A stretch of DNA of 41,211 bases. Origin: CAYJRR01 sp964372275 [NCBI: uncultured bacterium]. GTDB lineage: Bacteria; CAYJRR01. The notes below the pieces were generated by a model. The model was not told where the DNA came from and searched no databases. It worked only from the letters and a program-made list of their open reading frames with translations. Made by a program: the position numbers and the translations under genes. The stretch is from positions 1-41,211 of the forward strand of contig CAYJRR010000023.1 of the NCBI GenBank assembly GCA_964372275.1, read 5' to 3'. The first letter of the stretch is position 1; each line of letters opens with the position of its first letter. Shown here piece after piece: positions 1 to 7,787 of the stretch.

Positions 1-1776
1 GAGAACGTGAAGCAGCTCGACGGCATTCCGCTCGCGAGCGAGCTGGCTGCGGCGCGCATGGGGGTCCTCTCGCCGCAGAAGCTGTTGGAGCGGCTTCCCC
101 GCCGATTCGATCTCCTCGGAGGCGCCCGCCGGGACGTCACCGCCCGGCAGGCGACGCTGCGCGGCGCGATCGACTGGTCGTGGAACCTCCTGCAGCCGTT
201 CGAGCAGGACGCGTTGGCCCAGTGCTCCGTCTTCCACGGGGGTTTCAGCCTCGAGGCGGCGGAGGAGGTGATCGATCTTTCCGCGCACGACGGAGCGCCT
301 TGGCCGCTCGACGTCGTCCAATCGCTCCGCGACAAGTCGCTGCTCCGTGCGTGGGAGCCGGCGGAGTTCCCCGACGAGCTTCGGTTCGGGATGTACTCCA
401 ACATCCGGGAGTACGCCGCCGAGAAGCTGCGGAGCTCGGGCAAGGAGTCCGCCGCGCTCGACCGCCACGGCGCCTACTACCTTCGCGTCGCCGGGGAGTG
501 GGCGGAGGGGGTCGACGCCCACGGCGGCGTGGAGCGCCTTCGCCGGCTGGCGACCGAGCTGGAGAACCTCTTCGCGATCTTCCAACGCGAGACGGGGGCG
601 GGGGGGGCGATCGAGCGGGCGCTGCGGGCGATCCTGGTCCTCGACCCGGTCCTCTCCACCCGCGGTCCGTTCGAGCTGCACCTGAAGATCCTCGACACGG
701 CGCTCGCCCGGACCGAGGGGGCGGAGGTCGATCCGCTGCTGCTCGCGCGCGTGCTGGAGGCGCGCGGCCGCGCCCGCCGCATCCGTGGGCGGGCCACCGA
801 GGCGCGGGCCGATTTCGACCGCGGGATCCTCCTCGCGCGGGCCGGTCGCGAAGTCGGACTGGAGGCCCAGTTCCATGCGCAGATCGCCTTCTCCAGCTAC
901 CAGCAAGGGAGGTTCGACGAGGCGCGAGGGGAGCTGTCGCGGTCGTTGGACCTCGCCCGTGCGGCGGGGGATCGGCGCGTGGAGGCGCTGGCGTGTGGGT
1001 ATCTCGGGGCGGTCGAAGCGAGCGCGGGCGGCGAGGCGCGGAAACACTACGAACGCGCGTTGGCGATCCACCGCGAACGCGGGAACCTCCGCTTCGAAGG
1101 GGTCGCGCTCAACAACCTGGGAATCCTCCACCGCCAGCAGGCGCGCTTCGAAGAGGCCCGTGCCTGCTACGAGCGCGCGCGGGAGATCTACCGGGAGATC
1201 GGCGATCGCGCCTTCGAGGGCTCGGTCGTCGGCAGCCTCGGGGGGATCCTGCTCGAAGAGGGGCGCTACGCCGAGGCGCGCCAGCACTCGGAGGAGGCGA
1301 TCCGGATCCTGCTGGACGTCGGCAACCTGCGATCGAGCGGATTCTTTCGGGCGAACATCGGGCTGATCGACCACCTGGAAGGGCGCCCGTCGGAGGCGTG
1401 CGACGCATACGAGAAGGCGGTCGCGGTGTTCCGGGGCGTCGGCGATCCGAGGTTCGAAGGCCTGTATCTCGGTTTCCTCGGCGCCGCCAAGGCGGCTTGC
1501 GGCTACGTCGACGACGCGGCCCGTGACCTTACGTCGGCGCGCGCCCGCCTCGATCCGCAGCGAGACAAGGCCGAGCTCACGGCGCTGGAGGTCCTCGAAG
1601 GGTTGATCTTCCTCGCCCGGTCCAAGGAGGGACCGGATGCCGAGGGCCTGCGTGCGCGCGCGAGTTGCCTACTCGGAAGCGATTCCGACGCACGCCGCAT
1701 CGCGGAGATCTCCCGCCAATCCGACGACGTCCGGATCGCGCTGCGACTCCTGGAGAACACGCTTCGATCGGCCTGA
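1..1776 (+). CDS. AfsR/LuxR-type ATPase-TPR regulator, C-terminal part (5' end outside window)
   Basis: The frame is open from the first base and already inside a domain. The visible part starts with LDGIPLASELAAAR, the GxP-type motif that follows the nucleotide-binding core of AfsR/MalT-like STAND ATPases, so the N-terminal DNA-binding or kinase domain and Walker motifs lie upstream of the window. A winged-helix-like segment follows (LRGAIDWSWNLL, about residues 55-110). After about residue 250 come repeated 40-residue TPR units with alternating Ala/Arg-rich helices (for example GNLRFEGVALNNLGILHRQQ). TPR arrays in this family sense a partner or ligand and control ATPase-dependent activation. 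A GTG at position 7 should not be taken as the start because it falls mid-motif. A terminator-like hairpin begins at the stop codon. The family is fairly secure; the input signal and targets are unknown. Confidence 0.85.
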   Translation, partial: ENVKQLDGIPLASELAAARMGVLSPQKLLERLPRRFDLLGGARRDVTARQATLRGAIDWSWNLLQPFEQDALAQCSVFHGGFSLEAAEEVIDLSAHDGAPWPLDVVQSLRDKSLLRAWEPAEFPDELRFGMYSNIREYAAEKLRSSGKESAALDRHGAYYLRVAGEWAEGVDAHGGVERLRRLATELENLFAIFQRETGAGGAIERALRAILVLDPVLSTRGPFELHLKILDTALARTEGAEVDPLLLARVLEARGRARRIRGRATEARADFDRGILLARAGREVGLEAQFHAQIAFSSYQQGRFDEARGELSRSLDLARAAGDRRVEALACGYLGAVEASAGGEARKHYERALAIHRERGNLRFEGVALNNLGILHRQQARFEEARACYERAREIYREIGDRAFEGSVVGSLGGILLEEGRYAEARQHSEEAIRILLDVGNLRSSGFFRANIGLIDHLEGRPSEACDAYEKAVAVFRGVGDPRFEGLYLGFLGAAKAACGYVDDAARDLTSARARLDPQRDKAELTALEVLEGLIFLARSKEGPDAEGLRARASCLLGSDSDARRIAEISRQSDDVRIALRLLENTLRSA

Positions 1777-1814
1777 CGGCGCCTCCGAAACGCGTGCGCC
1801 GTGACGGAATTTTT
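1776..1814 (+). terminator. Rho-independent terminator
   Basis: ACGGCGC (1776-1782) and GCGCCGT (1796-1802) are perfect 7-base inverted arms around a 13-base loop. A short spacer and a T5 run (1810-1814) follow. The stem starts on the last base of the preceding stop codon, so it should end transcription of the TPR regulator. Confidence 0.6.
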
Positions 1815-1900
1815 CTACATCGCCCGTGGCTTGCGAAGTCGATGGCCGCGCCGAGATCGATCGGCGTTACAATCGGCGAGGGGCACCGATCGGGGGAGAG

Positions 1901-2812
1901 ATGGTTCGGGTTCCTTCGTGGGGGGTGACGGTCGCGGCGCTCGCCCTCTCCGCGTGCACCGCCGGCCAGCCCGGAGCCGACCCGGTCGTCGGCGCCGATC
2001 CCGGAGAGTCGTTGGCCGGGAGCGCCTCGGATACCGTCGATCAGGCGGACGGCGGGACGGCCGCGAGCTTCGCCTTCGCCTCCGGCGGAAGCTGCGTCAC
2101 GCGTTCGCCGATGCCGACCGGGACGCCGCTTCCCGATGTCGACGGCGATGGATTTCGCGATGTGTTGATCACCATCACCTTGATCGACTGCGAGCCGAGA
2201 CGCGGCACCGGTACCGTCTCGGGCGTCGTGACGGTGCTCGACGCCGCGCTCGGCGATCCGTCTCTCAACGTCCGGCGCACCTTCGCCATGCGGGACGCGG
2301 ATGGCGATCCGGGGATCGTGATCTCCCGAGAGGGGATCAGCACTCGCGCGGCCATCACCGGAACGGGGATGCTGGCCGTGATCTCGAGCGGAAGCTACAG
2401 CTTCAGCCGCATCGGCGACGTCGAGGGGACGATGGTCGAAGGGACGGTCGAGGACCTCGACACCGACGCCGCGATCGACTTCGCCGAATCGATCGAATGG
2501 GACGCGACCTACGAGCCGACGGACGGCGCCTGGACCAGCCCGAAGGACGGACTGGAGGACGGCACGATCGAGATCGACGGCTCGTGGGAGGTCGACCTCG
2601 AAGTCGACGGGGAGATCCGCCACGGCGAGGGGACCGTCGCGACGGCGGCCTTGCTCGAGATCTCCACCGCCTGCGAATCGCGGATCGTGGGGGGCGCGAT
2701 CGAATCGGTGCTGGTCTTCGAGGACGAGACGTTGTCGACGACCGTCACGTGGACCGACTGCGGCGAATACACCACCGTGACCGAAGTCGTCGAATCGGAC
2801 GACGAATCGTAG
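1901..2812 (+). CDS. Exported lipoprotein, family shared with the next gene
   Basis: 303 residues, function not recognised. The start at 1901 is chosen because it follows a GGGGGAGAG Shine-Dalgarno and gives a clean lipoprotein signal (MVRVPSWGVTVAALALSAC, lipobox LSAC with Cys19). A longer in-frame start at 1826 would bury the signal. A TACAAT -10-like box lies at 1868-1873. The mature protein is acidic and beta-rich, with DVDGDGFRDV (a Ca-loop-like Asp motif). Near the C-terminus a block (YEPTDGAW, IDGSWEVD, then TVTWTDCGEYT) recurs in the lipoprotein encoded at 2935, so the two look like diverged duplicates. Predicted site: outer-membrane anchored, periplasmic or surface-exposed. Confidence 0.75.
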   Translation: MVRVPSWGVTVAALALSACTAGQPGADPVVGADPGESLAGSASDTVDQADGGTAASFAFASGGSCVTRSPMPTGTPLPDVDGDGFRDVLITITLIDCEPRRGTGTVSGVVTVLDAALGDPSLNVRRTFAMRDADGDPGIVISREGISTRAAITGTGMLAVISSGSYSFSRIGDVEGTMVEGTVEDLDTDAAIDFAESIEWDATYEPTDGAWTSPKDGLEDGTIEIDGSWEVDLEVDGEIRHGEGTVATAALLEISTACESRIVGGAIESVLVFEDETLSTTVTWTDCGEYTTVTEVVESDDES

Positions 2813-2934
2813 CGGAAGGATCCGGAGACGAATTCGTCCGCCCAAGGGCACAGGGCGGGGGTACGGGAAAGGGGAGACGAACGAACGCAGCGGGCGAAGC
2901 ACCTGGGATCTGACTCGGAACCGCGGAGGATCGT

Positions 2935-3804
2935 ATGGACCGGAAGAAGGCCCTGGTAGCGATGATGGCGTGTCTGGCGTGGACGGTGGCTGCCTGTGAC
3001 GACGACGAGGGGGAGTCGGCCACTCCCGCCATCAACGAGGAGACGAGCGAACTCGCAGCCGACATGTTCGTCGGCACCATCGACGAAAGTTTCAGCAATT
3101 TCGAGCCCGTCGTGGCCGGCGGGATGATGTTTCAGCCCGAGCACGACGGGGAGGATTGCTATACCGAATCCGGCGATGCTTCCGATACCGACGCCGACCA
3201 GATCCCGACCGATTGGACGATCACCTACGACTGCTCGTACAGCGAGGAGGGGTTCACCTACTCGATGAACGGCTTTCAGCACGTGCAGGACGACGATCCC
3301 CAGGCGGCGGCGTTTGCGTTCACGATGGACGCGGACATGGAATTGGCCTTCTCGGGCGAAGGGGCAGATCTCTCGGCCTCCTGGGTCGGCTCGCTCGTGG
3401 CGTCGGAACCCGACGGCGCCTTCTCGGTCGATGCCGACATGACGGCGGTCGGTGACATGGTCGGCGAGGACGGCGAGGTCCACTACAGCCAGGACATGGA
3501 CATGGTGACGGTCTACGACCCCGACGGGGCGTGGGCGATGGGGGACGAGTTGATCGCCGGCACCTATACCGTCGACGGCTCGTGGGCGGTCGACTTCCGC
3601 TCGCCGGAGGAGTCGGGGGCGGCGGCCTTCACCGTCGACACGGTGGTTCCGATGACGGTCGACCCGCTCTGCTTCTCGCTGATCACCGCAGGGGAGGTCG
3701 ACCTCTCCTTCGTGCACCAGGGACGCACGCGGAACGTCAAGGTCACCTGGACCGGCTGCGACACCTACACCGCGACCTTCTCGGAGTCGGCCGCGGGCTC
3801 CTGA
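2935..3804 (+). CDS. Exported lipoprotein, paralogue of the preceding gene
   Basis: 289 residues, function not recognised. A GCGGAGGA Shine-Dalgarno (2922-2929) sits just ahead of ATG 2935. The N-terminus MDRKKALVAMMACLAWTVAAC is a lipoprotein signal with Cys21 followed by an Asp/Glu stretch. The mature domain is acidic, carries few Lys/Arg, and is dominated by short beta-type segments. Its C-terminal 90 residues match the upstream lipoprotein: YDPDGAW, VDGSWAVD and KVTWTGCDTYT against YEPTDGAW, IDGSWEVD and TVTWTDCGEYT, with two Cys at equivalent places. The 122-base gap upstream holds no clear terminator, so cotranscription is possible. A strong hairpin ends the unit at 3821-3853. Confidence 0.75.
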   Translation: MDRKKALVAMMACLAWTVAACDDDEGESATPAINEETSELAADMFVGTIDESFSNFEPVVAGGMMFQPEHDGEDCYTESGDASDTDADQIPTDWTITYDCSYSEEGFTYSMNGFQHVQDDDPQAAAFAFTMDADMELAFSGEGADLSASWVGSLVASEPDGAFSVDADMTAVGDMVGEDGEVHYSQDMDMVTVYDPDGAWAMGDELIAGTYTVDGSWAVDFRSPEESGAAAFTVDTVVPMTVDPLCFSLITAGEVDLSFVHQGRTRNVKVTWTGCDTYTATFSESAAGS

Positions 3805-3820
3805 GTCGGTAACGCTTCCG

Positions 3821-3853
3821 ACGGGCGTCGCCGAGCGATTCGGCGGCGCCCGT
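3821..3853. terminator. Bidirectional terminator hairpin between convergent genes
   Basis: 14-base arms 3821-3834 (ACGGGCGTCGCCGA) and 3840-3853 (TCGGCGGCGCCCGT) pair with one G-T wobble around a 5-base loop. It lies in the gap between the plus lipoprotein gene (ends 3804) and the minus aldehyde dehydrogenase gene (ends 3889). There is no long T run, so it may act as a bidirectional stem or 3'-end protector. Confidence 0.6.
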
Positions 3854-3888
3854 CGTGCGTTCTCGCGCCGGCGACCGGCCGTCCGCTG

Positions 3889-5313
3889 CTACGAAGGATC
3901 GCGGACCAGCCAGGCGCGGCGCTCGGTCATCTCCTCGATGGCGTAGCGGACCCCTTCGCGCCCGAGGCCGGAGCCCTTGACCCCGCCGTATGGCGAGGCG
4001 TCGACCCGGAAGGTCGGAATCTCGTTGGTCACCACCGACCCCACCTCCAGCCGGCGGAAGGCGCGGCGCGCGCGGTCGAGGTCGCGGGTGAAGACGCCGG
4101 CCTGGAGACCCCACTCCCCGGAATCGATCCTCGCCAGCGCCTCGTCCCATTCGCGGAAGGCTCCGAGCGTCGCCACCGGTCCGAACACCTCCTCGCACAC
4201 GACCTTGTCGTCCTCGCGGCAGCCGGTGAGGACGGTCGGCTGGACGACCGTTCCGCGACGAGTCCCTCCGCACAACAGACGCGCTCCGCGATCGACCGCT
4301 TCGCGCGTCCACCGTTCGACCCGGACGGCGGCGGCCTCGTCGATCATCGGACCCACGACCGTCGCCGGGTCGGAGGGATCGCCGACGCGGAGCGTCTCCA
4401 CCTCGCGCAGGAACGCCTTTGTGAACCGCTCGATCGCCGACGCGTGCACCAGGATGCGCTGCACCTTGATGCAGACCTGACCCGCTTGCGCGAAGGCGCC
4501 GGCGGCGCAGCGCGCAGCGGCGAGATCGAGGTCGGCCCCTTCGTCGACCGCCACGCCGGCGTTCCCGCCGAGCTCGAGGGCGACCTTCTTGCGGCCGGCC
4601 TGCGCGCGCAACGTCCAGCCGACGCGCGCGCTTCCGGTGAACGAGAGCATGCGGATCCGCGGGTCGGTGACGAGGAGCGATGCGGTTTCGGGCGGGCAGG
4701 GGAGGACCGAGAGCGCGCCCGCGGGCGCCCCGGCGGAGTCCACGATCTCCGCCAGGATCAGCGCCGCCCCCGGCGCCTGGGGGGCCGGCTTCACCACGAT
4801 CGGACAGCCGGCGGCGAAGGCGGGTGCGACCTTGTGCGCCACCAGGTTGATCGGGAAGTTGAACGGCGTGATCCCGGCGATCGGTCCGACCGGGACGCGC
4901 TCCACCGTCGCCCGCCAGCCGCGGGCGCGCGGCTCCACGTCGAGCGCGAGCGACTCCCCCGCGATCCGCGTCGCCTCCTCGGCGCCGAGCTGGAAGGTGA
5001 CGACCGCCCGGTCGACCTCGGCCCTGGCGGCGGAGACCGGCTTTCCGCTTTCGGCGACGATCGCGCGGACGAAGTCCTCGCGGCGGGCCCCGATCCCGTC
5101 GGCGATCCGGCGGAGGAGGTCGCGACGCTCCCAACCCCCGAGGGCCGCCATCGCCGACGCGGCCTGGACGGCTCCGGCGATCGCCCGCTCGACGTCGTCG
5201 GGACCCGCGATCGGAACGGATGCCGCTTCCCGGCCGTCCCAGGGACTGCGGAGCATCTCGTGGCGGGACGGCTCGACCCATCGACCGGCGACGAAGAGGC
5301 GCGTCGGCGTCAT
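3889..5313 (-). CDS. NAD(P)-dependent aldehyde dehydrogenase
   Basis: 474 residues, the normal length for the ALDH superfamily; oxidises an aldehyde to an acid in the cytoplasm. Key residues are present: Asn152 in ITPFNFPIN, Lys175 in IVVKPAPQAP (cofactor ribose contact), the Rossmann loop LSFTGSARVGW, general-base Glu247 in ALELGGN, and catalytic Cys281 in AGQVCIKVQR. The C-terminal EVFGPV and SPYGGVKGSGLGREG motifs are typical. The GQVCIKVQR context is closest in feel to lactaldehyde/phosphonoacetaldehyde-type dehydrogenases, but the substrate cannot be read from sequence. The start at 5313 overlaps the DUF423 stop by 3 nt (ATGA), indicating translational coupling. The gene is downstream of aspartokinase, but it lacks the features of aspartate-semialdehyde dehydrogenase. 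Confidence 0.93.
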   Translation of the reverse strand: MTPTRLFVAGRWVEPSRHEMLRSPWDGREAASVPIAGPDDVERAIAGAVQAASAMAALGGWERRDLLRRIADGIGARREDFVRAIVAESGKPVSAARAEVDRAVVTFQLGAEEATRIAGESLALDVEPRARGWRATVERVPVGPIAGITPFNFPINLVAHKVAPAFAAGCPIVVKPAPQAPGAALILAEIVDSAGAPAGALSVLPCPPETASLLVTDPRIRMLSFTGSARVGWTLRAQAGRKKVALELGGNAGVAVDEGADLDLAAARCAAGAFAQAGQVCIKVQRILVHASAIERFTKAFLREVETLRVGDPSDPATVVGPMIDEAAAVRVERWTREAVDRGARLLCGGTRRGTVVQPTVLTGCREDDKVVCEEVFGPVATLGAFREWDEALARIDSGEWGLQAGVFTRDLDRARRAFRRLEVGSVVTNEIPTFRVDASPYGGVKGSGLGREGVRYAIEEMTERRAWLVRDPS

Positions 5314-5693
5314 CGTCGGGCCCCCCAGGCGAAGAGCGCCCAGCCGACGATCAGACTCACGCCGCCGAACGGCGTGACGGCGCCGTACGCCCGGACGCCG
5401 GTCAGCGCCAGCAGGAACAGGCTGCCCGAGAAGACGGCCGAGCCGCCGAGGAAGGCCCAGCCGGCGGCATCGAGCGTCCGCGCCGCCGGCGCGCTCCCGT
5501 CGGCGGCCGTTGCGCGGACCACGCCCAGGGCGATCAGCGCCAGGGCGTGGTACATCAGGTAGCGGGCCCCCGTTTCGAAGACGGCGAGCGCGTCGGCCGG
5601 CAGTCGCGCACGCAGCGCATGGGCGCCGAACGCTCCGGCGACCACCGCCAGCCCGCCGAACGCCGCCCCCGCCACGATCCACGACCGAGTCAT
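5310..5693 (-). CDS. DUF423 family small membrane protein
   Basis: 127 residues with four hydrophobic segments: about 6-25, 45-60, 75-95 and 105-123. Family hallmarks are visible: GAFGAHALR near the N-terminus, ETGARYLMYHALALIALG in the second helix, and FSGSLFLLALTG in the third. DUF423 (YgdD-like) proteins are inner-membrane proteins of unknown biochemical role. The gene lies between lysC (53-base gap) and the ALDH gene (ATGA overlap), so it is probably part of one minus-strand operon. Confidence 0.9.
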   Translation of the reverse strand: MTRSWIVAGAAFGGLAVVAGAFGAHALRARLPADALAVFETGARYLMYHALALIALGVVRATAADGSAPAARTLDAAGWAFLGGSAVFSGSLFLLALTGVRAYGAVTPFGGVSLIVGWALFAWGARR

Positions 5694-5746
5694 GCGAGGG
5701 CTTCTAGCCTACCGCGCGCGCGATCGGAAGGGGTCCGGAGTCGACG

Positions 5747-6973
5747 TCACGGTAGCAGCGGCGGCGGGGCTTCGAGGAACTCGCGGTGAAGGGTGCGGAC
5801 GGCGTCGTCGACGCGCTCGCGGGGGAGGAGCCAGGTAATCCGGAAGGAGGAGGTGGCGATCCCGCGCGGGACGATGCCGGCGGCGGCGAGCGCCGCGCCA
5901 CCTCGGCGCACGTTCCTCCAGGCGGCGTTGATCCCGGCTCCGATCACGCTCACCGCACCGGCGCCGTCGTCGAGGGCGACGCGCCCCTCGAACCGCTCCG
6001 CGAGCAGCTGGCGCAGCTTTGGTTCGTCGTGCAGGTTCTCGCGAGAGATCACCATCGAGAGCAGTCCGCCGCCGCCGCGGGTCACGTGGAGCTGTTTTCC
6101 GGGGGTGGAGCGGGCGTCGAGCAGCTCCAGCAGGCCGTCCGCGACCTCCGCCCCCGCCGCGCTCAAGCTCAGGATCTCCTTTTCGCTCGCCACGCCGACC
6201 ACCGTCCCGGGCATGCGGGGCGCGTCCTTGCGCACGACCGTTCCGTCGGCCGAGGGATCGGCGCCGGGAAGCGGGCCGGCGGTGGCCCGGGCGTAGATCG
6301 CGATCCCCTTCTCCTTGGCGAACTCCACCGCCTGCGCGTTGAGCACCCTGGCGCCGGCCTCGGCCATCTCCTGGGTCTCCTCGTAGGAAAGGGTCCCGAT
6401 GCGGCGCGCCGCGGGCACCACCCGTGGGTCGGCGGTGTAGACGCCGTCGACGTCGGAGCAGATCTCGCACCAGGCGGCGCCCAGCGCCGCCGCCATCGCC
6501 ACCGCCGTGGTGTCGCTGCCGCCGCGCCCCAGGGTGGTGACCTCCTTCCGGTAGGAGACCCCTTGGTAGCCGGCGATCACCACGATCCGTCCGCGCGCCA
6601 ACTCGTCCTGCACGCGGAAGGGTCGGACTTCGAGGATCCGGGCGTCGGCGTGGCGGTCGTTGGTGATGATCCCCGACTGGCTCCCGGTGAAGCTGATCGC
6701 GTCGCCGCCGAGCTCGCGGATCGCCATCGACAGCAGGGCCATCGAGATCCGCTCCCCCGCCGACAGGAGCATGTCGAGCTCGCGCCGCTCCGGGTTCGGC
6801 GTGACGCGCTTCGCCAGCGCGAGCAGATCGTCGGTCGTGTCCCCCATCGCCGAGACGACGACCACCACGTCGTGCCCGTCGCGCCGGGTGCGCATCACCC
6901 GCTCGGCGACCTTCCGGATCTTCTCCGGGTCGGCGACGCTGGAACCGCCGTATTTCTGGACGACGATCGCCAT
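5747..6973 (-). CDS. lysC: Aspartokinase
   Basis: 408 residues. Phosphorylates L-aspartate with ATP, the first step toward lysine, methionine, threonine and diaminopimelate. The start at 6973 gives the canonical N-terminus [13 protein letters not shown] (kinase signature KYGGSSV); an open frame extends farther upstream but only as a shadow of the neighbouring gene. Further motifs: [15 protein letters not shown], the SAGERIS substrate region, [11 protein letters not shown] and the [12 protein letters not shown] aspartate-binding loop. Two C-terminal ACT-type regions follow from about residue 265, as in monofunctional, feedback-regulated enzymes. Its ATG shares one base with the TGA of the upstream lipoprotein gene (TGATG), so translation is coupled. 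A separate semialdehyde dehydrogenase gene is not in the window. Confidence 0.95.
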   Translation of the reverse strand: MAIVVQKYGGSSVADPEKIRKVAERVMRTRRDGHDVVVVVSAMGDTTDDLLALAKRVTPNPERRELDMLLSAGERISMALLSMAIRELGGDAISFTGSQSGIITNDRHADARILEVRPFRVQDELARGRIVVIAGYQGVSYRKEVTTLGRGGSDTTAVAMAAALGAAWCEICSDVDGVYTADPRVVPAARRIGTLSYEETQEMAEAGARVLNAQAVEFAKEKGIAIYARATAGPLPGADPSADGTVVRKDAPRMPGTVVGVASEKEILSLSAAGAEVADGLLELLDARSTPGKQLHVTRGGGGLLSMVISRENLHDEPKLRQLLAERFEGRVALDDGAGAVSVIGAGINAAWRNVRRGGAALAAAGIVPRGIATSSFRITWLLPRERVDDAVRTLHREFLEAPPPLLP

Positions 6974-7707
6974 CAGCGGAACGTGGGCCCCGGAAAGGGC
7001 TCCCCCTGCTCGGTCAACCCCGGACTGCACCGGCGGCTTCCCGAAGGCTGGCCGGGTGGGGTGAAGGTGTACGGCTCGTGCGCATGAAAACCGTCCAGGC
7101 CGGGGACGTTCCGGGTCAGGGACTGGTCGTCCTCGGCCGAGAAACCCGTCCATTCGACGCTGTCCAGCTCCAGCCCGTCGAGGGTGACGGTGATCCGGTC
7201 CTCCGAGTTGTTCAGGCCGAGGCCTCCGGAGAACGCGACGTGCGCGCCTCCGTAGAAGGCGGGGTTCGACGTGCCGGCCGTCGTCGCGCCGAGCACGACG
7301 AACGCTTCGTCGGGCTCGAGGATGGGCGGGGCTTGGAAGATGAACTTCACGCCGACGATGTCGGAGATCGTGACGCCGTGAAGGTCGAGACGCTTGGCGC
7401 TCGGGTTGTAGATCTCGACGAACTCGTCACGACTGTTGCTGAACGCGCCGTCGCCGTCGGCATCGCACGACGGAGAACCGCCCCCGGCGTCGAACAGGAC
7501 TTCGTGGATGAGCAGGTCCCCCAGGGTGGGCGTCACGGGGGGCCGCGTGTTCGACGAATCGTCGTCGTCCCCGCTCTCATGGTCGTCGTCGTCCGCGCTG
7601 TCGTCGTCTTCGGCTTCGGTCGGGCCTCCGATCAAGCCGCCGCGGCCGCAGGCGAGCGCCGCCGCCAGGGCGGCGATCGAGAGCCAGGCGCGGGGGCGAC
7701 GGAGCAC
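6973..7707 (-). CDS. Lamin-tail-domain lipoprotein with Asp-rich linker
   Basis: 244 residues. GTG start at 7707. Signal peptide [20 protein letters not shown] with Cys20 gives a lipoprotein. Residues about 30-52 form a very acidic linker (runs of four Asp broken by SA, HESG), typical of surface lipoproteins of some myxobacteria-like genomes. The folded part, about residues 60-215, matches the lamin tail domain pattern: [43 protein letters not shown], and a final [12 protein letters not shown] ... SPG. LTDs are Ig-like binding modules found on exported bacterial proteins; the ligand is unknown. A TACAAT -10 box lies 8 nt upstream of the start codon. Confidence 0.8.
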   Translation of the reverse strand: MLRRPRAWLSIAALAAALACGRGGLIGGPTEAEDDDSADDDDHESGDDDDSSNTRPPVTPTLGDLLIHEVLFDAGGGSPSCDADGDGAFSNSRDEFVEIYNPSAKRLDLHGVTISDIVGVKFIFQAPPILEPDEAFVVLGATTAGTSNPAFYGGAHVAFSGGLGLNNSEDRITVTLDGLELDSVEWTGFSAEDDQSLTRNVPGLDGFHAHEPYTFTPPGQPSGSRRCSPGLTEQGEPFPGPTFR

Positions 7708-7787
7708 GACCCCACATTGTACGCCGGACGGTGGCGCGCGGTCGCCCGCCGCGTCGGGGCGGCGGATCGAGGGGTTACAATCGCGAC
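7708..7787. promoter_or_regulatory. Divergent promoter region with two TACAAT boxes
   Basis: Both strands carry a TACAAT -10 hexamer close to a GTG start. On the plus strand TACAAT occupies 7776-7781, with 6 nt to GTG 7788. On the minus strand it occupies 7721-7716, with 8 nt to GTG 7707. Neither start has a Shine-Dalgarno upstream, so both mRNAs are predicted to be leaderless or nearly so. No convincing -35 hexamer is seen for either. Confidence 0.55.

Noticed and set aside
3821-3853. Hairpin as a small RNA gene
   Set aside because: It sits exactly between convergent stops with no promoter nearby; a terminator explains it.
5747-6973. Aspartokinase fused to homoserine dehydrogenase or ALDH acting as aspartate-semialdehyde dehydrogenase
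   Set aside because: The aspartokinase ends after its ACT region, and the downstream ALDH has the NAD(P)-ALDH Cys/Glu/Asn set rather than the semialdehyde-dehydrogenase signature.
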